From Cronobacter muytjensii ATCC 51329 (GTDB lineage Bacteria > Pseudomonadota > Gammaproteobacteria > Enterobacterales > Enterobacteriaceae): a stretch of 64,000 nucleotides of DNA. A program made the position numbers and the translations under genes. The notes beneath the pieces are model-generated. The model worked only from the letters and a program-made list of their open reading frames with translations, had not been told where the DNA came from and did no database searches. How positions within the stretch are numbered: the first letter of the stretch is position 1; every line of letters begins with the position of its first letter. Shown piece by piece: positions 33,356-40,918 of the stretch. Location of the stretch: the NCBI RefSeq assembly GCF_001277195.1, contig NZ_CP012268.1, forward strand, positions 2,728,001 to 2,792,000. Direction: 5' to 3'.

Positions 33356-34897
33356 ATGGCTCTTGCCTCAATGATTGAACGCCAGCGCGTGCGTCTGCTG
33401 CTGGCGCTGCTTTTTGGTGCCAGCGGAACGCTGGCCTTTTCCCCTTATGATTTCTGGCCCGCCGCCCTCATTTCGCTGATGGGCCTCCAGGGGCTTACCC
33501 TTAACCGTCGCCCGATGCAAAGCGCATCGATTGGTTTTGCCTGGGGGCTTGGCCTGTTTGGCAGCGGTGTGAACTGGGTCTATGTCAGCATCGCCCAGTT
33601 TGGCGGTATGCCGGGCCCGGTCAACGTGGCGCTGGTCGTGCTTCTCGCCGCCTATCTGTCACTTTACACCGGTCTTTTCGCTGGCGTGCTGGCGCGCCTG
33701 TGGCCGAAAACCTGCTGGCTGCGTGTGGCTATCGCCGCGCCGGTCGTCTGGCATCTCACCGAGTTTCTGCGCGGCTGGGTGCTGACCGGGTTCCCGTGGC
33801 TGCAGTTCGGCTACAGCCAGATAGACGGCCCGTTGAAAGGCCTGGCGCCGGTAATGGGCGTCGAGGCGATCAACTTCTTATTGATGGCCGTCAGCGGTCT
33901 TCTGACGCTGGCGCTGGCGCGTCGCGCCTGGAAGCCCGCCGTTTGCGCGTTGGTGCTGTTCGCGCTCCCCTTCCCGCTGCGCTATATCCAGTGGTATCAG
34001 CCGCACGCCGAGCGCGCAATCAACGTGTCGCTGGTGCAGGGCAATATTCCGCAGTCTATGAAATGGGATGAAGGCGAGCTGATGAATACGCTGCGTATCT
34101 ATCTCAACGCCACGCGCCAGCAACTCGGCAAAGCCGGGCTGATTATCTGGCCGGAATCCGCTATTCCCGATTTAGAGAGCAACCAGCAGCAATTCCTGCA
34201 CGATCTTGACACGGTGTTGCGCGCGAATGACGCGACGCTGATAACCGGCGTGGTGGATGCGCGTCTTAACGAGAAAAACCGTTACGACACCTATAACACC
34301 ATTATTACGCTCGGCGCCGATACGCCCTACAGCTACAATTCCGCCAACCGCTACCACAAAAATCATCTGGTGCCGTTCGGCGAGTTTGTGCCGCTGGAAT
34401 CCATCCTGCGGCCACTGGCGCCATTCTTCGACCTGCCGATGTCGTCATTCAGCCGTGGGCCCTATCTGCAACCGCAGTTGCAGGCCCACGGTATGAAGCT
34501 GACGGCGGCTATCTGTTATGAAATCATTCTCGGCGAACAGGTGCGTGATAACTTCCGTCCGGACACCGATTTCCTGCTGACGATTTCAAACGATGCCTGG
34601 TTCGGTCACTCCATCGGCCCGTGGCAGCATTTCCAGATGGCGCGCATGCGCGCGCTGGAGCTGGCGCGTCCGCTGCTGCGTAGCACTAACAATGGCGTCA
34701 CAGCGGTGCTTGACGCAAACGGCGACGTCCAGTCCATCATTCCGCAATTCACCCGCGAGGTGTTAAACGCCTCCGTCACGCCCACCAGCGGGCTTACGCC
34801 GTATGCCCGTTTCGGCAATGCGATTATCTGGATTATCGTCGCACTTGGCGGCTTCGCGGCGGTGCTGATAAGCCTCGGCAGACGCAGACGCGCGTAA
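33356..34897 (+). CDS. lnt: Apolipoprotein N-acyltransferase Lnt
   Basis: 513 residues (E. coli 512). Inner-membrane enzyme that adds the third acyl chain to lipoproteins. About six N-terminal hydrophobic segments (1-200) and a periplasmic nitrilase-like domain with the Glu-Lys-Cys triad: Glu in WPESAIPDLE, Lys in NRYHKNHLVPFGE, Cys in AAICYEIILGEQ. ATG 33356 (MALASMIERQR) matches E. coli. An open frame running back into corC is not used. The lipoproteins LptE and RlpA in this window are its expected substrates. Confidence 0.96.
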   Translation: MALASMIERQRVRLLLALLFGASGTLAFSPYDFWPAALISLMGLQGLTLNRRPMQSASIGFAWGLGLFGSGVNWVYVSIAQFGGMPGPVNVALVVLLAAYLSLYTGLFAGVLARLWPKTCWLRVAIAAPVVWHLTEFLRGWVLTGFPWLQFGYSQIDGPLKGLAPVMGVEAINFLLMAVSGLLTLALARRAWKPAVCALVLFALPFPLRYIQWYQPHAERAINVSLVQGNIPQSMKWDEGELMNTLRIYLNATRQQLGKAGLIIWPESAIPDLESNQQQFLHDLDTVLRANDATLITGVVDARLNEKNRYDTYNTIITLGADTPYSYNSANRYHKNHLVPFGEFVPLESILRPLAPFFDLPMSSFSRGPYLQPQLQAHGMKLTAAICYEIILGEQVRDNFRPDTDFLLTISNDAWFGHSIGPWQHFQMARMRALELARPLLRSTNNGVTAVLDANGDVQSIIPQFTREVLNASVTPTSGLTPYARFGNAIIWIIVALGGFAAVLISLGRRRRA

Positions 34898-34905
34898 ACC
34901 ACGCT

Positions 34906-34934
34906 AAAAAAGGTCAGCTATGCTGGCCTTTTTC
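34906..34934 (+). terminator. lnt operon terminator
   Basis: AAAAAAGGTCAGC, TAT, GCTGGCCTTTTT, 8 nt after the lnt stop. Confidence 0.85.
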
Positions 34935-34937
34935 TTT

Positions 34938-35183
34938 CCTGGCATATCCTTTGCTTTAGTTAATCCAATGATTTAGCTGAAACGCCTTAACAGGCGATGC
35001 AGAGGCGGCCTTTGCACCAGTAAAACACTTTTGCGGCACCACTTTAGTGCAACGCCGCATTTTTGCCTCTAATTGGTGCGGCGCGCTTCGCAAAAATAAA
35101 CAAATTCACAGCAAATTATTTACATCCAGCCAGGCTAAATGGTACCAACACGGTACTAACGCTGCTGGCGGGACGGCAGGATA
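34938..35183 (+). promoter_or_regulatory. gltI upstream region
   Basis: About 250 bp with no gene between lnt and the gltI leader. It presumably holds the gltI promoter, but I could not place it with confidence. Confidence 0.3.
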
Positions 35184-35203
35184 TAACAACACACATTCAC
35201 AAT
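35184..35203 (+). promoter_or_regulatory. C/A-rich element in gltI leader, likely GcvB target
   Basis: The run TAACAACACACATTCACAA lies 45 nt upstream of the gltI ATG. In Salmonella and E. coli, the G/U-rich R1 region of GcvB sRNA pairs with such a C/A-rich element in the gltI 5' UTR. The target role is inferred. Confidence 0.6.
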
Positions 35204-35247
35204 TGGGTATCAATGGCGTCTCTGGCGCCGCGATAAAGGAGTTGGAT

Positions 35248-36153
35248 ATGCAGTTACGTAAACTGACCGCAGCAATGCTGGTAATGGGGCTGAGCGCAGG
35301 TCTGGCCCATGCGGAAGAAGCGAGCAGCGGTCAAAGCACGCTGGATAAAATCAAAGCGAACGGCGTTATTGTCGTCGGCCATCGCGAATCCTCAGTTCCT
35401 TTCTCCTATTACGACAATCAGCAAAAAGTGGTCGGCTACTCGCAGGCTTACTCCAACGCTATCGTTGAAGCCGTTAAAAAACAGCTCAACAAGCCGGATC
35501 TGCAGGTCAAAATGATCCCGATTACGTCACAAAACCGTATCCCGCTGCTGCAAAACGGCACCTTTGATTTTGAATGCGGCTCGACCACCAATAACCTGGA
35601 GCGCCAGAAACAAGCCGCGTTCTCTGACACGATTTTCGTCGTGGGCACACGCCTGCTGGTGAAAAAGGGCGGCCCGATTAAAGATTTCCCGGATCTGAAA
35701 GGCAAAGCGGTCGTTGTGACCTCCGGCACCACCTCTGAAGTGCTGCTGCATAAACTCAATGATGAGAAGAAAATGGATATGCGCATCATCAGCGCTAAAG
35801 ATCACGGCGACTCTTTCCGCACGCTGGAAAGCGGCCGCGCGGTGGCCTTTATGATGGATGACGCTCTGCTCGCCGGCGAACGCGCTAAAGCGAAGAAACC
35901 GGACAACTGGGAAATTGTCGGCACGCCGCAATCCAAAGAAGCCTACGGCTGCATGTTGCGTAAAGGCGACGAGACGTTCAAAAAACTCGTAGACGACACC
36001 ATTGCCCAGGCGCAGACCTCCGGCGAAGCGGCGAAATGGTTTGATAAGTGGTTTAAAAACCCGATTCCGCCGAAAAACCTTAACCTGAACTTCGAGCTTT
36101 CCGACGACATGAAAGCCCTGTTCAAAGAGCCTAACGATAAAGCGCTTAACTAA
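35248..36153 (+). CDS. gltI: Glutamate/aspartate-binding protein GltI
   Basis: 301 residues (E. coli 302) from ATG 35248 after AAAGGAGTTGGAT. Signal peptide ends AHA-EE (about residue 21). Periplasmic family 3 solute-binding protein with FSYYDNQQKVVGYSQ, FDFECGSTTNNLERQ and the closing WFDKWFKNPIPP segment. Contains a Cys pair probably forming a disulfide. Feeds the GltJKL transporter. Confidence 0.96.
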   Translation: MQLRKLTAAMLVMGLSAGLAHAEEASSGQSTLDKIKANGVIVVGHRESSVPFSYYDNQQKVVGYSQAYSNAIVEAVKKQLNKPDLQVKMIPITSQNRIPLLQNGTFDFECGSTTNNLERQKQAAFSDTIFVVGTRLLVKKGGPIKDFPDLKGKAVVVTSGTTSEVLLHKLNDEKKMDMRIISAKDHGDSFRTLESGRAVAFMMDDALLAGERAKAKKPDNWEIVGTPQSKEAYGCMLRKGDETFKKLVDDTIAQAQTSGEAAKWFDKWFKNPIPPKNLNLNFELSDDMKALFKEPNDKALN

Positions 36154-36305
36154 TTACAACCATTAAGGGGCGGGTCACCCTGCCCTCACGATTGACGACA
36201 TGAAGCCCGGACAGACTATACGTCGGATGGCCGTTCCCCATCCGGCGCGAATACAAGAGGCTTCTCATCAATCTTAGGGGGTAGCGCTGCTACCCCCCTT
36301 TTTTT
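36154..36305 (+). ncRNA. sroC: SroC-type small RNA from the gltI-gltJ gap
   Basis: E. coli and Salmonella make SroC here by processing of the gltIJKL mRNA after gltI; it sponges GcvB. The 163-nt gap holds a hairpin with GGATGG / CCATCC (about 36214-36234) and ends in a strong terminator. The 5' end is not visible from sequence and is set at the gltI stop. Confidence 0.6.
36276..36305 (+). terminator. Terminator after gltI (SroC 3' end)
   Basis: GGGGGTAGC / GCTACCCCC stem followed by TTTTTTT, 11 nt before the gltJ ATG. It must be partly read through for gltJKL expression. Confidence 0.9.
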
Positions 36306-36316
36306 CGGAGTCCGTT

Positions 36317-37057
36317 ATGTCTATAGACTGGAACTGGGGCATCTTTTTACAGGATGCGCCGTTCGGCAACACCACCTACTTAGGCTGGCTATGGAGTGGC
36401 TTCCAGGTAACGGTCGCGCTGTCGATCACCGCCTGGATAATCGCATTCCTCGTCGGCTCCCTGTTCGGTATTCTGCGCACCGTGCCAAACCGCCTTCTCT
36501 CCGCCATCGGCACCTGCTACGTCGAGCTTTTCCGCAACGTTCCACTGATCGTCCAGTTTTTTACCTGGTATCTCGTGGTGCCGGAGCTGCTGCCGGAAGA
36601 TCTCGGCATGTGGTTTAAAGCAGAGCTTGATCCCAACGTACAGTTTTTCCTCTCGTCGATGATCTGCCTGGGGCTGTTTACCGCCGCGCGCGTGTGCGAG
36701 CAGGTGCGCGCCGCTATCCAGTCGCTGCCGCGCGGTCAGAAGAACGCCGGGCTGGCGATGGGCCTGACGCTGCCGCAAACCTATCGCTATGTGTTGCTGC
36801 CTAACGCCTATCGCGTCATTGTGCCGCCGATGACATCCGAGATGATGAACCTGGTGAAGAACTCAGCTATCGCCTCCACTATCGGTCTGGTCGATATGGC
36901 GGCGCAGGCGGGCAAGCTGCTCGACTACTCCGCCCACGCCTGGGAATCGTTTACGGCTATTACGCTCGCCTATGTATTTATCAATACGGTCATCATGCTG
37001 GTCATGAATCTGGTGGAACGTAAGGTTCGCCTGCCGGGCAATATGGGGAGCAAATAA
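36317..37057 (+). CDS. gltJ: Glutamate/aspartate ABC permease GltJ
   Basis: 246 residues, as in E. coli. Inner-membrane permease of the His/Glu/Gln family with several hydrophobic segments and the cytoplasmic EAA-type loop (AAIQSLPRGQKNAGLAMGLTLPQ). Stop overlaps the gltK start (TAATG). Pairs with GltK. Confidence 0.96.
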   Translation: MSIDWNWGIFLQDAPFGNTTYLGWLWSGFQVTVALSITAWIIAFLVGSLFGILRTVPNRLLSAIGTCYVELFRNVPLIVQFFTWYLVVPELLPEDLGMWFKAELDPNVQFFLSSMICLGLFTAARVCEQVRAAIQSLPRGQKNAGLAMGLTLPQTYRYVLLPNAYRVIVPPMTSEMMNLVKNSAIASTIGLVDMAAQAGKLLDYSAHAWESFTAITLAYVFINTVIMLVMNLVERKVRLPGNMGSK

Positions 37058-37731
37058 TGTACGAGTTCGACTGGGGATCGATTGTTCCCTCTATGCCCTA
37101 TCTGCTGGCAGGGCTGGTCATCACCTTAAAAATCACCGTCACGGCTGTCATTATCGGCATCGTCTGGGGCACGCTGCTGGCGGTCATGCGCCTCTCCACG
37201 TTTAAGCCGTTCGCCTGGTTCGCCACGGCTTACGTCAACGTGTTTCGCTCTATTCCGCTGGTGATGGTGCTACTGTGGTTTTACCTGATTGTGCCGGGCA
37301 TCTTGCAGGATGTTCTGGGCATCTCGCCAAAAACCGATATCCGCCTCATCTCGGCGATGGTGGCGTTTTCAATGTTTGAAGCCGCGTACTATTCGGAAAT
37401 TATTCGCGCCGGTATTCAGAGCATCTCGCGCGGCCAGTCGAGCGCCGCGCTGGCGCTCGGGATGACACACTGGCAATCCATGAAGTTGATTATCCTGCCG
37501 CAGGCGTTTCGCGCCATGGTGCCGCTGCTGCTCACTCAGGGCATCGTGTTGTTCCAGGATACCTCGCTGGTTTACGTGCTGAGCCTCGCGGATTTCTTCC
37601 GCACCGCCTCGACGATTGGCGAGCGCGACGGCACGCAGGTAGAGATGATCCTGTTTGCAGGCGCCGTTTACTTTGTCATTAGTTTAAGTGCATCGCTGTT
37701 GGTCAGCTGGCTGAAGAAAAGGACTGTATAA
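37057..37731 (+). CDS. gltK: Glutamate/aspartate ABC permease GltK
   Basis: 224 residues, as in E. coli. Second permease subunit, EAA loop AGIQSISRGQSSAALALGMTHWQ. Overlaps gltJ and gltL by one base each (TAATG), indicating translational coupling. Confidence 0.96.
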   Translation: MYEFDWGSIVPSMPYLLAGLVITLKITVTAVIIGIVWGTLLAVMRLSTFKPFAWFATAYVNVFRSIPLVMVLLWFYLIVPGILQDVLGISPKTDIRLISAMVAFSMFEAAYYSEIIRAGIQSISRGQSSAALALGMTHWQSMKLIILPQAFRAMVPLLLTQGIVLFQDTSLVYVLSLADFFRTASTIGERDGTQVEMILFAGAVYFVISLSASLLVSWLKKRTV

Positions 37732-38456
37732 TGATTACCCTGAAAAACGTTTCGAAATGGTATGGTCACTTTCAGGTGCTTACCGACTGCTCCACAGCCG
37801 TAAAAAAAGGCGAAGTCGTGGTGGTGTGCGGCCCTTCCGGCTCCGGCAAATCGACGCTGATTAAAACCGTTAACGGCCTCGAACCTGTTCAGCAGGGCGA
37901 AATTGTCGTCAACGGCACCCGCGTCAACGATAAAAAAACCAACCTGGCGCAGCTGCGCTCGCATGTCGGCATGGTATTCCAGCACTTCGAGCTGTTTCCA
38001 CATCTCTCTATCATCGAAAACCTGACGCTGGCGCAGGTAAAAGTGCTGAAGCGCGATAAAGCCGCTGCCCGCGAAAAAGGGCTGAAATTGCTGGAGCGCG
38101 TCGGGCTTTCCGCTCATGCCAATAAGTTCCCGTCACAGCTTTCCGGCGGCCAGCAGCAACGTGTGGCGATCGCCCGCGCGCTCTGTATGGACCCGGTGGC
38201 GATGCTGTTTGACGAACCCACCTCCGCGCTCGACCCTGAAATGATCAACGAGGTGCTGGACGTGATGGTTGAACTGGCGCAGGAAGGGATGACGATGATG
38301 GTCGTGACCCATGAAATGGGGTTCGCGCGTAAGGTTGCGCACCGCGTTATCTTTATGGACGAAGGCAAAATTGTGGAAGATTCGCCGAAAGAAGAGTTTT
38401 TTGCCAACCCCAAATCGGAACGCGCGAAAGACTTCCTCGCTAAAATCCTGCACTGA
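37731..38456 (+). CDS. gltL: Glutamate/aspartate ABC ATPase GltL
   Basis: 241 residues, as in E. coli. Walker A GPSGSGKST, Q-loop, signature LSGGQQQRVAIARAL, Walker B AMLFDEPTSALDPE and switch His in VVTHEMGFA. Energises GltIJK import. Last gene of the operon. Confidence 0.97.
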   Translation: MITLKNVSKWYGHFQVLTDCSTAVKKGEVVVVCGPSGSGKSTLIKTVNGLEPVQQGEIVVNGTRVNDKKTNLAQLRSHVGMVFQHFELFPHLSIIENLTLAQVKVLKRDKAAAREKGLKLLERVGLSAHANKFPSQLSGGQQQRVAIARALCMDPVAMLFDEPTSALDPEMINEVLDVMVELAQEGMTMMVVTHEMGFARKVAHRVIFMDEGKIVEDSPKEEFFANPKSERAKDFLAKILH

Positions 38457-38466
38457 TGACGCCCCT

Positions 38467-38493
38467 GCCGGCATACCCGCACGGTATGCCGGC
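38467..38493. terminator. Perfect 11-bp hairpin after gltL
   Basis: GCCGGCATACC (38467-38477), CGCAC loop, GGTATGCCGGC (38483-38493), no T tract, between convergent gltL and the next gene. Could terminate weakly or stabilise the 3' end. Confidence 0.45.
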
Positions 38494-38500
38494 GCGTCTG

Positions 38501-39989
38501 TTACGGTTTCTGCGGCGCAAACAGGTTAGCGCGCTTGCTCGCCGGCAGAGAATGAATACCTGCGGCGTCGATTGTTCTTAGCACCGTCAGATAAAGCATC
38601 CGCTCCGCCTGCGTATACTCGCTGTTATCCACGTAGAACTCATACACCAGGCCATCTTTTTCCAGCAAGAAGCTGTAGGCGCCGTCAAACTGCGCGTTTT
38701 GCGGGTACAGGTAAGTTTCATTAAGCCACCTGCCGCCCGGATAGTCCTTCTGCGTTTTCGCCGCCACGTCACGCAAGGTGCCACGGTGAATGACCATCTT
38801 CGCATAATCCTCATGGCCGCCGCCGCTGAGCTGAGCGGGAATGCGGTGCACGTTACGCGTCGCTTTCTCGCCACGCTCAGCCTCCGCCAGCAGCGTATTT
38901 ATGGTATCGAGGATGAGCAGGCGGGATCGGGCGCAGTCAAACAGGTCGCTGGCGGTGATCCCCATTCGCTCTTCAAGCGCCGCCGCTGGCAGCGCCAGAT
39001 CATCCATCTTAATCACGTTTTGCATGCGGTATTCCGGATCCATCGTGCGTAACACCGAATAGGTTGTCAGGATGTCCGCAAAAGACTCGCTGTTAGCGAT
39101 GCCGATGACATAGCGTTTTGCCGCCGCGTTATAGTGGTAATAAAACGCCTCCGGCAAGCCCTGCGCATTATAATAAATCGCGCCGCGCGACGAGGCGTAA
39201 ATCACGCTCTCCTGCAACGCCAGCCAGCGGTCGAATTCAATATCGCCTTGCGCGCCCGGTGCGATAATAAGTTCACCGTGCAGGGTTTGCGCCGGGTTAG
39301 TAAACGAATAGATTTCATCATGTTCGTTTTGCCAGTCGATACTGAGCTTGCCAATACGACGGCTGTAAATACCAGACTCCCAGCGTTGCAGGCTTTGAAT
39401 CATCGCGTCGGGCAGCGTCAGTTCGGCATCGTTATTCAGGCTGACAAGAAACCCTGCGGGTGGATGGCGGAGCGCCTCTTCCGCCTGCGCCTTCTGGCGC
39501 TGCGTCTGAGCAAGACGGCGCTGTTCGGTCTGCTGAAACTGTGCTTTCAGGCGCGCCAGCCGTGCCGGCTCGGCGCTTGCAGGCGTCAACTCCATCGTGA
39601 CCGTACAGCGGTATAACCCGCACATACCCGTGTTATCCGATACGACGCGCACGATATCGCTCGTCGCATCGCGCGTGAGTGTGTGCCAGATACCGTTAAT
39701 CTGCACCCGACGATCCGCGATTTTCTCCGTATGCGGCCGCGTATCCTGATACCACGTCAACGTGTCCTTATTCAGGTGAAAATAGAATTTCTCTTTAAGC
39801 CCGCGTATTTCTTCTGTAATAGCAGCCTGAAACTCAGGATGTTATTCTGCTCCGGTGCCGTTCTGGGATTTATTGTCATAATCAACGCTAATCGTTTTGA
39901 TGAGATAGTCGCTATTTTCCCAGGTGTCCTGTTTGTTGCAGGCGGTCAGCGCCAGCAGCGCTGGCTGCGAGCCAGTATGCGTGTTTCAC
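38501..39989 (-). pseudogene. Interrupted gene for a predicted lipoprotein of unknown function
   Basis: On the minus strand a well-placed GTG (39987-39989, behind TGAGGGAACA) starts MKHAYWLAA, then the frame is lost. A one-base shift restores LLALTAC, a textbook lipobox (Cys at 39938-39940), and the frame runs on for 31 codons to an in-frame TAA at 39842-39844. Past this stop, the same frame is open for 446 codons to 38501. The nearest usable start after the stop is TTG 39758 (419 residues). The long part has no recognised domain. It has a Gln/Arg/Ala-rich helical segment (about residues 65-95 from the TTG) and a hydrophilic, mixed body. So this looks like a lipoprotein gene with two lesions. 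Alternatives: sequencing error, or true translation from the internal start without export. The region is not present in E. coli, where rihA and hscC lie. Confidence 0.6.
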
Positions 39990-40079
39990 TGTTCCCTCAA
40001 GAGTTTTCCATTAAAAATCAGGAGTGAGTATAACGACGAGACGCGTCAACACAATCGACGGCGGGCAGGACAACAGCGT

Positions 40080-40193
40080 TTACGGCAGAATGCCGTAAGC
40101 GATACGCAACGTGCTGAAAATCGCGCTTAGGGGCAATAAAAATCGTAACACAGCAGCCAGCGCTCGCGGGGCGTAAGCGATACGCGCCCCGCG
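40080..40193. repeat. Two hairpins sharing GTAAGCGATACGC
   Basis: Hairpin 1: TTACGGCA-GAA-TGCCGTAA (40080-40098). Hairpin 2: CGCGGGGCG / CGCCCCGCG (40165-40193). The 13-mer GTAAGCGATACGC occurs at 40095-40107 and 40173-40185 in direct orientation. Looks like a REP-type extragenic element between ybeL and the broken gene; also the only candidate ybeL terminator. Confidence 0.5.
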
Positions 40194-40207
40194 GGCAGGC
40201 GTGTGGA

Positions 40208-40690
40208 TTATGGTTCAAACGGCCGACGCTGGAACTGGTTATGGCCGCATTTCGGGCAGACCGGCAGCACTTCGGGTGTGTAAAACGCCAGATGATGATG
40301 GCAGTTTTCGCACACCAGATTGCCAAGCCCCACCACCTCGCCGCTGTGATACACGCCGTGATGGTTGAGATCCTGGAAGACTTCGCGCCACTCCAGCTGG
40401 GTTTTATCAGTGATATCCGCCAGCTCCTGCCAGACGCTTTCTTTTATTACCCGTAGAAAAACGCTGTCTGTGAGCTCATCCTTGCTTTCGCCATAGCTGC
40501 GGGCGAATTCTTCGAGATCGCGCCGCACCGCGCGGGTCACTTCCTCTTCCTCCGTGCGGGTAAGCTCGCCGCTGCGGGCTATATGCCGCCTGGCGCTCTC
40601 CACCAGCGCGTCGATATCGCGCTCGCCGTTGCGTAAGCGTTCGGTGAGCGAGGCCACCAGTTCACGGTAGTACTGCGCAACCTTGTTCAT
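40208..40690 (-). CDS. ybeL: YbeL, zinc-ribbon protein
   Basis: 160 residues, matching E. coli YbeL (DUF1451). A long charged helical N-terminal region (about 1-115) precedes a C-terminal zinc ribbon CENCHHH...CPKCGHNQF (two CxxC pairs, about 125-155). Function unknown in E. coli. Divergent from leuS. ATG 40690 follows GGAGGAGAAAGGCG. Confidence 0.92.
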   Translation of the reverse strand: MNKVAQYYRELVASLTERLRNGERDIDALVESARRHIARSGELTRTEEEEVTRAVRRDLEEFARSYGESKDELTDSVFLRVIKESVWQELADITDKTQLEWREVFQDLNHHGVYHSGEVVGLGNLVCENCHHHLAFYTPEVLPVCPKCGHNQFQRRPFEP

Positions 40691-40875
40691 CGCCTTTCTC
40701 CTCCTGGATGGGTAACCTCTTCTTATTGTAGACGTTAATCCCGCAGCGCTTTGTTTGTCAGCGCACAGCGCCCGTTAAAAGCGCGCTTTTCCTTATTCGC
40801 GCCGCCTCCGCTGAAAGGCTGTTGTGCGGCGGTCGAATCGGCTATGCTATGCGGATCTGAAATAACACACGTTAA

Positions 40876-40891
40876 AGCTACATTTGTAGCT
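40876..40891 (+). promoter_or_regulatory. Hairpin in leuS leader
   Basis: AGCTACA-TT-TGTAGCT, a perfect 7-bp dyad ending 27 nt before the leuS ATG. It may be an RNA hairpin or an operator. A -10-like TATGCT lies at about 40842. Confidence 0.35.
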
Positions 40892-40918
40892 GTATTGAAA
40901 ACAGGACTACTGGCTGCC

